Assembly (NCBI RefSeq): GCF_002727185.1
Contig: NZ_NIZW01000001.1
Coordinates: forward strand, 248,001 to 312,000
Direction of reading: 5' to 3'
Source: Rhodopirellula bahusiensis
GTDB lineage: Bacteria; Planctomycetota; Planctomycetia; Pirellulales; Pirellulaceae
DNA length: 64,000 nucleotides
A model generated the notes under the pieces. It was not told the DNA's origin. It was given only the letters and a program-made list of their open reading frames with translations, and ran no database searches. The translations under genes were made by a program, and so were the position numbers. Shown here one piece after another: positions 56,378 to 64,000 of the stretch (position 1 is the first letter of the stretch; every line of letters starts with the position of its first letter).

Positions 56378-57427
56378 CTAAGGAGATAGCAATTGTTGTT
56401 CGACCATCGCTTGACCATGATCGCGAAGGAGCTGCTGGGCGCGTTCAAGAGGCTGTCTTACCTCAGGACGATTCAGTCTTTGGGACGCGTATTCGGGAAA
56501 CGAACCAAGTGGTCTTGTATTGTTAGTTCCGCGAGCCTTAATGCCGCCGAATATGTAAAGGTTTTCAAGCCCTTTCAAATTGTAATCCAATGCTCCCAAG
56601 CGTTTCAAACGAGATAGCGAAACCGGTTTGGCTTCAGCGGTACGCGTGTTGTCCCACGGATTGCTGTCGCTATTGGGCTGCCGATAACCGGGCGAGGTGA
56701 ATGGAACCAAATATTTCTGCACGTCAGGCATCTCGCGACGCAGTGCTTCCGCCCTCGCTGTTTTTGCTTTGAACTTTTCTTGTTCCCGTTGCGTTTGTTC
56801 TATTTCAACCCTCAGACGCTTGGCGTGGTCTTGCTGGTCTCGCAATCCGAGTCGAACTGGGCGGATTGCCTTGTCTTTCTCCCGCCGCACGTTTTGTTCA
56901 GTTTGTGTGCGTGTCCGTCGAATCGCTTCAATCTCAGCCATTCGACGCGATTGGGCTTTGGAATTCATGGCTTCGCCGACTCCATCAACATTGATGGTAG
57001 GCGGCTTCGACAAACGACTCAGAATCGCCGCTTTCCCAGCAAGTTCATTGAGCAGCATTTGAATCTCGGCTTCAGCGTCGGGAGACAATTCCTCGCCGTC
57101 GAGCGTTTGAACAACGGAGTTCAAACGCTGGCGTATTCTCGCGACTTCACGTGACTCAGCTTGCGGAAGTGACTCTGTGACCGCATCGACACTCGGCCCC
57201 CAGTCTTTTGGACCATCATCAGTTCGCTGCTTTGAGTTATCGACAACGGTTGTCTCGTCTCGCTTAACTGGATCAATCGGTTTCGGCTGGAACGGAAATA
57301 TGTCTGGATTCGCAATCCATGCTGTACCAACGAAGGCTGACGCAGCGACGACTAAAAACACTGCCGTGGAAAGCAAGTGTCGACCAAGTTCGGCGTCTGA
57401 TCTTTGGTACGGTGATAGGTTTGCCAT
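56378..57427 (-). CDS. 349-aa membrane/coiled-coil protein, paralog of its neighbour
   Basis: N-terminal transmembrane helix (LLSTAVFLVVAASAFVGTAWI, about 17-37), a charged linker, then a long coiled coil (about 155-235, RRTRTQTEQNVRREKDKAIR to EKFKAKTARAEALRREMPDVQ). The C-terminal 110 residues (VPFTSPGYRQP, then KPVSLSRLKRLGALDYNLKGLENLYIFGG, then TRPLGSFP, ending QQLLSP) align with those of the 432-residue protein upstream. I know no name for this domain. It lies six bases after that gene. Confidence 0.75.
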   Translation of the reverse strand: MANLSPYQRSDAELGRHLLSTAVFLVVAASAFVGTAWIANPDIFPFQPKPIDPVKRDETTVVDNSKQRTDDGPKDWGPSVDAVTESLPQAESREVARIRQRLNSVVQTLDGEELSPDAEAEIQMLLNELAGKAAILSRLSKPPTINVDGVGEAMNSKAQSRRMAEIEAIRRTRTQTEQNVRREKDKAIRPVRLGLRDQQDHAKRLRVEIEQTQREQEKFKAKTARAEALRREMPDVQKYLVPFTSPGYRQPNSDSNPWDNTRTAEAKPVSLSRLKRLGALDYNLKGLENLYIFGGIKARGTNNTRPLGSFPEYASQRLNRPEVRQPLERAQQLLRDHGQAMVEQQLLSP

Positions 57428-57433
57428 AAGAAA

Positions 57434-58732
57434 TTAGGGGGCGAGCAAGCCATCTTCGATTAGAAATGAACCGTACTTGCAAAGCAGCTCTTGTGCTTCC
57501 TCAACGCGAGCGGCAATATTTGGGTTGCCAAGTTCGGAGATTGAGTTCATCCGCGGAAATGTTCCAAGTGGACGGTCATTTTGCTGAGTCGCTGACTTTG
57601 AACCGCCGACACGGAATAATATCGGAAGCCCTTTTTTAGCCTCCAGTGCGCCGATACGTTCAAGTGCTGAGTACGAAACTGGCTGTTTGGTGTCGTGAAA
57701 GACAAGTTTGTCAGCCGTCTCTGGTTGGACGTATCCGGGAGTCGTAAAGGCGGTGAGAACAGCGCGAATGCGATCAAACTCATCACGGTACTCCTGCCGC
57801 GTTGCCAGCGGGATCGCTGGTTCGTCGCTATCCGTTGTAGCCAAAGCTTCGCCACTCTGAACACTTTTTAGTTGTGCAGTTAGCTGTTCAACCAAATCAA
57901 CCGCTTTCTCGTGCTGCGTTTCGAGTCGCTCGAGTTCTTCATTGAGCATGGTTTCAGTATCACGTTTCACCTTCTCGGCAATCGCTTCCAGCTTGCTGCT
58001 GACCGTGGCAGGACGTCTTGAGATTGCCATAGACAGTTTGTATGGACTTGGAACCAGTGATTGTGCAGAGTCACGAAGTATTTTCAGTTGATCGGTACGG
58101 GCCTGCCGCAAGTTAAAGAGCAACACGGCGCGTTCGCTCGCTTTCTCAAAGGCTTCCGCTACGGACCTCAGCGAATCCGCATCCTCCATATTCACATTTT
58201 TTGCGAGGTCATCGACCGCGAAAGCGAGATCCGAGGCAGTCATCTTTGACTCAATTGGCAACGGCATCTCGCGCAGTGCAATGAAACGCAACAGCAGTTC
58301 ATCACTACCAGCAATCTGTCTTCCCGCTGAATCGTGGAGGGTTGCGTCAAGAAGCGTCGACCACTCTTGCTCCGCAGACTCAAGGTGACGCAAACTCTGT
58401 TTTGCTTGAGCGAGACCGATGTCGAAGGACGCCTTCTGCAATTGAAGTCTGATACCCACAACGTTCGCATCGACTTCCCCTGCAATCAGTTCAGTCTCAT
58501 CTGGAGGTGGAACCGGATCGGGCGGAGGCATTTGCCGCCCGTGCAAGAGAAGAGCAACGGCACCGATACCGACAGGAATCACTAGCAACAGAATTGGAAC
58601 GAGTGCAGTCGAAAGCCACCAGTGATGCTTTTCCCGCTGGCGTCGCTGCTCAACCGAAAGCGTAGGGGTTGAGGATTCATTCGTGGCACTGACATCAGCC
58701 GACACTTGACTCGTCCAACTCCGTAGCTGCAC
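57434..58732 (-). CDS. 432-aa membrane/coiled-coil protein with the shared C-terminal domain
   Basis: Membrane helix at about 38-62 (LSTALVPILLLVIPVGIGAVALLL) after a polar, cytosolic N-terminus; then a helical region and coiled coil (about 250-300, LEAIAEKVKRDTETMLNEELERLETQHEKAVDLVEQL). The end (TAFTTPGYVQPETADKLVFHD, then QPVSYSALERIGALEAKKGLPILFRVGG, then DRPLGTFP, ending DGLLAP) matches the neighbour at 56378. Its start overlaps the upstream membrane gene by 38 bases, strong evidence of joint translation. The topology puts the conserved domain outside the cytoplasm. Function unknown. Confidence 0.75.
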   Translation of the reverse strand: MQLRSWTSQVSADVSATNESSTPTLSVEQRRQREKHHWWLSTALVPILLLVIPVGIGAVALLLHGRQMPPPDPVPPPDETELIAGEVDANVVGIRLQLQKASFDIGLAQAKQSLRHLESAEQEWSTLLDATLHDSAGRQIAGSDELLLRFIALREMPLPIESKMTASDLAFAVDDLAKNVNMEDADSLRSVAEAFEKASERAVLLFNLRQARTDQLKILRDSAQSLVPSPYKLSMAISRRPATVSSKLEAIAEKVKRDTETMLNEELERLETQHEKAVDLVEQLTAQLKSVQSGEALATTDSDEPAIPLATRQEYRDEFDRIRAVLTAFTTPGYVQPETADKLVFHDTKQPVSYSALERIGALEAKKGLPILFRVGGSKSATQQNDRPLGTFPRMNSISELGNPNIAARVEEAQELLCKYGSFLIEDGLLAP

Positions 58733-60143
58733 GGTGAGCTTTCAATGCCGTTGCTGCGACGATAGCGGCGATTGCACCGATGACGAATGCAGGAAGAGAC
58801 CAATACAAGATACTGAAGACAAATCCTTGGATGGCAAACACCGAGGCACCAATCAAAGCGGAATGAAGCAAGACCGATTTTGCCGAAACCACGCTATTTG
58901 CGATCGACGCCAAGTGGGCGGCGTTTCCGGCGAAACCCATCGCAGCCAAACCAAGCAGAATTCCAAGCGAGGTTAGCGTTGCGATTGCAGGGGCAGAAAC
59001 TGCAACGACTGCAACTGCTAGCGTGGCCAAGCCGTAAGAAAGAATGTGATTGATTAATGCGGCACTTGCAGCTTTCTTCCGAGCTGCTGCAATCCGTGTG
59101 TCCAGTTGCCGATTCTCTTCAGCCTTGATGGTGTCTTCGCCCCAACCCGCAAGGACGTAGGGGCCAATTAAAACCGCTGGGTCACGACGGACGCGTTCGA
59201 TGACCTTTTCAGCACTCCGTGTTTCGGTGAGCAAATCCCATTCGATGCATTCGTGGCGGAACAGTTCGCCTTCAAGAACACGTAGTTGCCCATGAAGCCA
59301 GTCAGGGCAGGATTCGATTAACTCGTTGTATTTCGTCGGAAGTGGATGAACGGTAGCACTCGGCTCATTCAAAGTTGGTTGGCGAACGTGATGCACGTGC
59401 TGGGCTTGTCGGTGCTGAATTTCGTAGTCAGAAACTTGGAGCGTCTCAACGAGGTAACTATCTTGGAACATTCGCCGGCCCGACTCATCTACGACCCGTT
59501 CACGGGTTCTCGTTTCTGCCAGCTCGACAACGGCAACGCGACGAAAGTAGGTGAAGCGGCAAGTTGTCGATGCCTCTTGAATCTGACCAATTAAATGCTC
59601 TTGCTGAAGAGAGTCGAAGAGTGCCAACACATCGTTCGCAAACCTCAAGCAGGCTTCTTCGAGACGAAGTCGCCCCTCAGCCCACGCTTCGGCGGGCGAT
59701 AAATCTGCGTACTTGAAGTCAACGAACGAGCGACTGGGAGTTGGGTAGCGAACCTGCTCAACCATCTGCCTTTCGATTTCAGCAGCTAACTCGCCATGCA
59801 ATTCAGCCGTCAACTCATCGCCACGAAACTCGATCGCCGCTTTTGCAATTGCCGGGACGAAGTCGTTTAGCTCGCGATACCATTCCTGAATCTGCGAGGT
59901 GCTCGTCGTGACGATCCGAATCGTGTGTTCGATACCACGGTCACCCGAAGCTGCACCGGCTCGGGAGAATGGGAGTCGAGACCACAATTCACTGGCCAAA
60001 TCAATCGCCTGACGTGGCTTCGACAATTCGTCGAACGTGAGGGTCGCACGGTCAAAACGCGAAACGTCAGTTTTCGCGTGATCCAATTCCGAAGCAACAC
60101 GATTGACTGTCGGCGACGACTGCTCGCCAGCAAGTTTGACCAT
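58695..60143 (-). CDS. 482-aa polytopic membrane protein of the unknown operon
   Basis: The first 340 residues are soluble and largely helical (TIRIVTTSTSQIQEWYRELNDFVPAIAKAAIEFRGDELTAELHGELAAEIERQMVEQVRYP); RTRERVVDESGRRMFQDSYLVETLQVSDYEIQHRQAQHVHH looks like beta structure. Then come about four hydrophobic helices (GLATLAVAVVAVSAPAIATLTSLGILLGLAAMGFAG, then FSILYWSLPAFVIGAIAAIVAATAL). There are no known motifs, no Walker A. It is the first gene of the operon; the promoter should be in 60144-60539, which shows no gene of its own. Confidence 0.75.
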   Translation of the reverse strand: MVKLAGEQSSPTVNRVASELDHAKTDVSRFDRATLTFDELSKPRQAIDLASELWSRLPFSRAGAASGDRGIEHTIRIVTTSTSQIQEWYRELNDFVPAIAKAAIEFRGDELTAELHGELAAEIERQMVEQVRYPTPSRSFVDFKYADLSPAEAWAEGRLRLEEACLRFANDVLALFDSLQQEHLIGQIQEASTTCRFTYFRRVAVVELAETRTRERVVDESGRRMFQDSYLVETLQVSDYEIQHRQAQHVHHVRQPTLNEPSATVHPLPTKYNELIESCPDWLHGQLRVLEGELFRHECIEWDLLTETRSAEKVIERVRRDPAVLIGPYVLAGWGEDTIKAEENRQLDTRIAAARKKAASAALINHILSYGLATLAVAVVAVSAPAIATLTSLGILLGLAAMGFAGNAAHLASIANSVVSAKSVLLHSALIGASVFAIQGFVFSILYWSLPAFVIGAIAAIVAATALKAHRAATELDESSVG

Positions 60144-60539
60144 GTTTGAGCCTCAGCGCGTATGGGATTTTCGGGGGTGTTACCGCCACAGCTTACCAAT
60201 TCGGCACCTGCTTTGACAGCAAACCAGCAGTACACCGAAAGGTTTCGACCCTCATCGCTGGCCATACTATTCGGCACTACGCATCGGTGGCGACGAACTG
60301 CTTTCAGCTTTCCCCTCGCCGGTCGAGCCGCCGAAGGTCGGGCGAGCCTGGACTCCCAAGTACTCGCACTCGGAAAACAGGCACGTCCGAGAACTGTCCG
60401 AGAACTACTGATACTCGTCCGAAAACATTGTAAAATCTGGACTGTCGGCGACGGAAGACTTCGTTTTCCCATCATCCACAAGTCTATTTGTAGAAATAAG
60501 TTACGGCGTATTCTTTGGCCAATCGGTCCGGTTGCACTA

Positions 60540-60586
60540 CCGGACTGTCGATCCGGAGGTTGCGGGTTCGAGTCCCGTCCGCGTCG
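60540..60586 (+). tRNA. 3' half of tRNA-Asp(GTC), probable attachment-site scar
   Basis: The bases fold as tRNA positions 27-73: anticodon stem CCGGA/TCCGG with loop CTGTCGA (anticodon GTC, 60547-60549), variable loop AGGTT, T arm GCGGG-TTCGAGT-CCCGT, acceptor strand CCGCGTC and discriminator G. The 5' half should begin GACGCGG and carry a D arm; neither is found upstream. A good terminator follows at 60595. This is what remains when an element integrates at the anticodon stem-loop of a tRNA gene. It cannot make a tRNA. Confidence 0.65.
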
Positions 60587-60594
60587 CTTTTAAG

Positions 60595-60623
60595 AGCCCA
60601 GCTGTTTCAGCTGGGCTTTTTTT
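60595..60623 (+). terminator. Rho-independent terminator after the tRNA fragment
   Basis: Stem AGCCCAGCT and AGCTGGGCT around GTTTC, followed by seven Ts in total. Nine base bases downstream of the tRNA end; it would end transcription from an intact tRNA-Asp gene on the plus strand. Confidence 0.9.
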
Positions 60624-60817
60624 GTGCGCCGACCACTATCCGGCCGGGAATTTTTTGAGCGCGCGCCGCCACCGCTTCCAGTCTGCGATGTTGGAAACAC
60701 GACCGGCCCGCGTAGCCGGATTCGCCAAGAATTCGGATTGTGAACAACCGGCTCTGAACCGATTGGATGGGGACGCTTCCTACAAAATCGGGGTGGCCAC
60801 GCTGGCATGCGGTCGCT

Positions 60818-63010
60818 TCAACGATCCACTGTTGCGACCGGATTGGAAAGGAATTCCTCGGGGACGGACTCGGGCCAATCGCCCTTCATCACGACGTTTT
60901 GAACCGTCGCTGGTGAACTGCGACGGGATCGGTACAGTCCGAACTGAGTTCCGGCGTTGGATTCGAGATCTCGTTCGTAGACGAGTTCCTCATTGAGGTG
61001 CACAAGAACCTTTCCATCGGCCAGTCCAACACGGACGTCGTTCAACTCATTGCGTTTCAATGGGATAGATCGCGGGCCTCGGCGACTGAGTGGTTCCAGT
61101 GCAGTATTGTCCATTGGCAACGTCGTCCAGTCATTGCTTCCGGTGGTCAGCCAGCGAACTCGCATGCCGGTTGGCTCCAGCAAAAATGCCATGCGTCCAA
61201 TTGCGGGATGCACGATCGAGTCGTCTTCGCCAAGCTGAAATTGATACGAGATTGACTCCCCGTCTAACAATGGTCGTTGATACTGCAACAGGCCGGGATG
61301 TTCGGCCTCGGTTGGATCCGACTTTGCACTGCCGATGAGCGTGCCTGACTGGACCTTCCAGTCGATCTCGGCCGATTCAGGTTCGATGTCCGCGGCCCCA
61401 AATGCAACCGCCCCGTCGGGTAGAGTTTTGCGGAACGGCGGCTGGGACTCATCGTAAAAACTGGATTGCCACCCGCGAAGCTCATTCCCGGCAATCAAGT
61501 CGACCTGTTTGGGAATGATGGGCTCACCAGTGAGTGTTAGGTTGCGGAACACGGGCCGCTTGGTGCCGGAACTGCGAAGACCAATCCATGGACTCATTCG
61601 CGCCGCTTCGCGGTCAAACCAGATCGGATGCAAATTGGATTCGAATTGGCTGGAGTCCTTCGTCGAGCGAATGGAAACGCGATTAAAAACCGGTTGGGCG
61701 GCAGTTCGCGCGAACGGTGACATTTGATCGGATCGATGCTGCGCGTCGGCGTCCCAGACCGAAAGCGTGGTGTTGCGGCCTGTGGCTTGGAATTGAATCC
61801 CGCCGTAAACCAGCCCGCCATCGGTGCCGATTGAACCACCAGATTGAGTCTCGCAAACAAAATCAAACTGACCAACCAACGGGAATCGACACAACAAAAC
61901 GTCCGCGGTCCCTCCTGCCATGTGCAACACATGTCGCTCGTGCGTCAGCCACATGCCTCGCGAGTGCCCGCGCTGAATGTCCTTCGATGTTCGAACCGTT
62001 GCCGGGACCCAGAACTTCATTTGATTCTGAAACAAAACGTCGGGCGGCGACTCCCCGCGATGACACTGAACGGCAATTGCGTGTGCAATTCGAAGAAATG
62101 GACGCATTCCAATCGACCGATCGTCCACCGCTCGATCAACCAAGGTCGCCAAGTAGGCTTCCGCCGCCGCTTGAGTGGAATCGTGCTGCATCGCAGCGGC
62201 AGCGATCGCGGCGACGGTGATATCACGAGACGTCAGTGGCGTGGCTTCGGTTGGCAGGTCAGCTTGGGCGTTCAAGAACGACGTTGCCATCTCCAGGTTT
62301 CCGCGGGCTCCCAACAATTGTGACAGCACCAACAACTCCTCCGCACCGGAAACGTTTTGCTCCCGAAGCTCTTCCAACGCGATTCGCAATCTTGGCAAGC
62401 GTCCGAGGTCATTCGCAGCTTGCAACAGCATCCATCCACTGCAAAAGAAGCCTTTGACGGGACCGACCGAAGCAACCGCAAATGTATTGTCTCGCGGCCG
62501 TTCGCCAATCGATCGAGCAAAGACTTTAGGCGGAGCGTCCGTTGGTAACGGCGTCGATAGAACTCGCACTCGTTTGCGTTGCTCCGTCGGGAGTGTCCAC
62601 TCCTCCAGCAGTTCGTACTGCTGATCACTACTCAACTGGCCCATCGAACGATTCAAAGCGGCCGCGGCCGATGGCAAGTCGCTGTAGATCAGATCGGAGA
62701 TCGCCAAACCACCCACTGCGTCCAGCTCTCGTAGTGCCGTCTCCGGATCGCGGTCTCGCAGCGCGGGCAACACGAGTGCAGTGTAAGACGGCTTTGCCTT
62801 CGCAACCGTCGTCGCCCCAAAGGCATCCGACAAACGTGTCAGGCTGTCTTGCGCCGCACAGTTGGATGCGTTTTGAGTCAACCAAAGCGTCGCCAAGCTA
62901 ACGAGCGTGATTGCAATCGATCGACATGGAATCTTGCTTTGCAGAAGAAGCTTTTTCGAATTCATTTTGAGATCGTGATGCGAGTCATGAATCATGGCGT
63001 GAAGTTTCAA
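60818..63010 (-). CDS. DUF1583-type secreted planctomycete protein (730 aa)
   Basis: A TTG at 63010 overlaps the upstream stop, but the ATG at 62965 gives a better signal peptide (SIAITLVSLATLWLTQNASNCAAQ). The N-terminal half is helical (SWMLLQAANDLGRLPRLRIALEELREQ) and the middle part lectin-like (FDFVCETQSGGSIGTDGGLVYGGIQF). The end is the DUF1583 domain: LLQYQRPLLDGESISYQFQLG, HPAIGRMAFLLEPTGMRVRWLTTG, LEPLSRRGPRSIPLKRNELNDVRVGL and GDWPESVPEEFL. These proteins are secreted and confined to Planctomycetes; function unknown. It lies outside the island, beside the tRNA terminator. Confidence 0.85.
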   Translation of the reverse strand: MKLHAMIHDSHHDLKMNSKKLLLQSKIPCRSIAITLVSLATLWLTQNASNCAAQDSLTRLSDAFGATTVAKAKPSYTALVLPALRDRDPETALRELDAVGGLAISDLIYSDLPSAAAALNRSMGQLSSDQQYELLEEWTLPTEQRKRVRVLSTPLPTDAPPKVFARSIGERPRDNTFAVASVGPVKGFFCSGWMLLQAANDLGRLPRLRIALEELREQNVSGAEELLVLSQLLGARGNLEMATSFLNAQADLPTEATPLTSRDITVAAIAAAAMQHDSTQAAAEAYLATLVDRAVDDRSIGMRPFLRIAHAIAVQCHRGESPPDVLFQNQMKFWVPATVRTSKDIQRGHSRGMWLTHERHVLHMAGGTADVLLCRFPLVGQFDFVCETQSGGSIGTDGGLVYGGIQFQATGRNTTLSVWDADAQHRSDQMSPFARTAAQPVFNRVSIRSTKDSSQFESNLHPIWFDREAARMSPWIGLRSSGTKRPVFRNLTLTGEPIIPKQVDLIAGNELRGWQSSFYDESQPPFRKTLPDGAVAFGAADIEPESAEIDWKVQSGTLIGSAKSDPTEAEHPGLLQYQRPLLDGESISYQFQLGEDDSIVHPAIGRMAFLLEPTGMRVRWLTTGSNDWTTLPMDNTALEPLSRRGPRSIPLKRNELNDVRVGLADGKVLVHLNEELVYERDLESNAGTQFGLYRSRRSSPATVQNVVMKGDWPESVPEEFLSNPVATVDR

Positions 63011-64000
63011 CGGAAGAGATTGCGAAAAGATTCAAAGATGCTGGTGGGCTGCGGTTTTGGTTTGGCAGGTGTCGGGACAACGATCACCCGGTCATTGCGA
63101 TTGGTCGCTGGGAGAGGAACATCGAGTGTCGCCGCATCCGCTCTCACGTGAATCGACTTCAGCAACACTTCTGACGTTCGGCCTTCCCCTCCAGTGTGCA
63201 ATACAACGCGGACTCTCCTTGGGTCGATCGGTTCATCAGAAACCGGAATGGCGCCCAGCATCAAAGGTTGGCCGCCCGCTTGTCGACCCGTGATGCAAAA
63301 GCACATGTTGCCACGCCGCGTGATTCGGAAGTAATCGGGATTGTCATAGGGGTGATTCCCTATGATCTTGTAAGTCGATTTCCCGTTCTCCAGGGTCCGC
63401 GTCATTGCTCGACTGACGATTGCCCCCGAGTCGGACTTGCTCAGCATCGCATCCACCTGCGTGCTTTCGTCGTTGCTCCATTCGATCTGCAAATACAGCT
63501 GGGTCTGAAGGTTTTGTGTTGGAGTCGGCAATTGCAACGGATCAAAGAAAAATGCGATGTCAAAATCGCCTTCGATGCGATGCCGTAGGGAGATACCCGC
63601 GCTTGACCATTCATCCGTTCCCGGGGCGGTGACTTTCAGCCCCGAGGCTGTCTGCTGCACATTTCCCCATCGGTAGATTTCCGCTGGACTGACGGGCGAC
63701 CGCGTGAAATCACGGACCATCGAGACGGGCAGCAATTCGCGATACTTGTTCAACGACGCGAATGTCTCGCTGGCATCAACTTCGTTCGCACCTTCGAGAC
63801 GTTCAGCTCGGACCTGCAACTCAGTGAACCGCGTGCTCACCCGACCATTGGGGCCTTGGATCTGGACTCCGAATTGAATTCCCAGCGGCTGCAAATCGTC
63901 TGTGACGAATTGTTCTTCACCAAGCAAATAGAAGTAGTCCGAATCTCCATCTGCCGCCAAATAAAACACTTTGTCGCCGCGACGTGAAAGCCTCAGTCGC
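63007..64000 (-). CDS. DUF1583-related protein, 5' part outside the window
   Basis: The frame is open through the right edge of the window; the GTG at 63969 is internal. The visible 331 residues show paired lectin-like sandwiches: RLSRRGDKVFYLAADGDSDYFYLLGEEQF, then GISLRHRIEGDFDIAFFFDPLQL, then RRVRVVLHTGGEGRTSEVLLKSIHVRAD, similar in style to the DUF1581-1583 family. The C-terminal end is polar and Pro-rich (PTPAKPKPQPTSIFESFRNLF). The stop at 63007 overlaps the start region of the 730-residue protein, so both form an operon. The whole protein is probably much longer. Confidence 0.75.
   Translation of the reverse strand, partial: RLRLSRRGDKVFYLAADGDSDYFYLLGEEQFVTDDLQPLGIQFGVQIQGPNGRVSTRFTELQVRAERLEGANEVDASETFASLNKYRELLPVSMVRDFTRSPVSPAEIYRWGNVQQTASGLKVTAPGTDEWSSAGISLRHRIEGDFDIAFFFDPLQLPTPTQNLQTQLYLQIEWSNDESTQVDAMLSKSDSGAIVSRAMTRTLENGKSTYKIIGNHPYDNPDYFRITRRGNMCFCITGRQAGGQPLMLGAIPVSDEPIDPRRVRVVLHTGGEGRTSEVLLKSIHVRADAATLDVPLPATNRNDRVIVVPTPAKPKPQPTSIFESFRNLFR

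Noticed and set aside
60500-60590. Complete tRNA-Asp gene
   Set aside because: The acceptor 5' strand GACGCGG and a D arm are missing; only positions 27-73 fit.
1-64000. CRISPR array, rRNA operon, prophage structural genes
   Set aside because: I saw no regularly spaced short repeats, no rRNA sequence and no capsid, tail or terminase genes.

Overview
The window comes from a planctomycete, most likely a marine Pirellulaceae (Rhodopirellula-like) chromosome. The lineage call rests on gene families seen almost only there: DUF1549/DUF1553 and DUF1501 proteins, PVC-type CxxCH proteins with DUF1080, tandem DUF1583 proteins, and an unusual density of secreted sulfatases next to sialidase-like and FAD-dependent 'xanthan lyase-like' enzymes. 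No 16S gene is present, so genus is inference.

Layout. (1) 1-17.8 kb: an ordered catabolic locus. A GntR/FCD regulator, a DUF1501 protein and a DUF1549/DUF1553 protein run left; an SDR oxidoreductase, a sodium:solute symporter, a 1938-residue mosaic heme/DUF1080 protein and two BNR-fold (sialidase-like) enzymes run right. A perfect FadR-type operator, TGGT-ATG-ACCA, lies between them, so one regulator probably controls both arms. An esterase and a DUF1593 protein close the region on the other strand. (2) 18-21 kb: two well-delimited insertion sequences, an IS3-type element (3-bp target duplication, frameshift slip site) and a tnpC-only IS66-type element (8-bp target duplication). (3) 21-44 kb: a patchwork of polysaccharide-degradation genes: a DUF4038 glycosidase broken by a single-base frameshift, an HD-GYP gene with an internal deletion, an EF-hand esterase, four large sulfatases, two DUF4185 domains (one free, one fused to a sulfatase), FAD-dependent oxidoreductases (one whole, several fragments), an intact ISL3 element and wrecked ISNCY and ISAzo13 elements. 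Blocks of this region are duplicated about 16 kb apart. (4) 44.2-46.4 kb: a graveyard of gene pieces (sialidase tail, oxidoreductase tail, 5'-truncated group II intron, DUF1990, methyltransferase). (5) 46.4-60.5 kb: a genomic-island segment with a tyrosine recombinase, a PLP enzyme, small proteins beside a DUF932 gene, a small ORF between 130-bp repeats, and a four-gene operon of unknown membrane proteins. It ends at a 3' half of a tRNA-Asp gene followed by that gene's terminator, which looks like an attachment-site scar. (6) 60.6-64 kb: ordinary planctomycete chromosome with two overlapping DUF1583-type genes.

Functionally, regions 1 and 3 look like equipment for stripping sulfate and acyl decorations and terminal sugars from complex marine glycans, followed by uptake and oxidation. 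Three genes are broken by single-base losses at short runs, which could be assembly error; the deletions and fragments elsewhere are real decay. The most interesting unknown is the four-gene membrane operon at 53.5-60.1 kb, with two neighbouring proteins sharing a C-terminal domain that I do not recognise.
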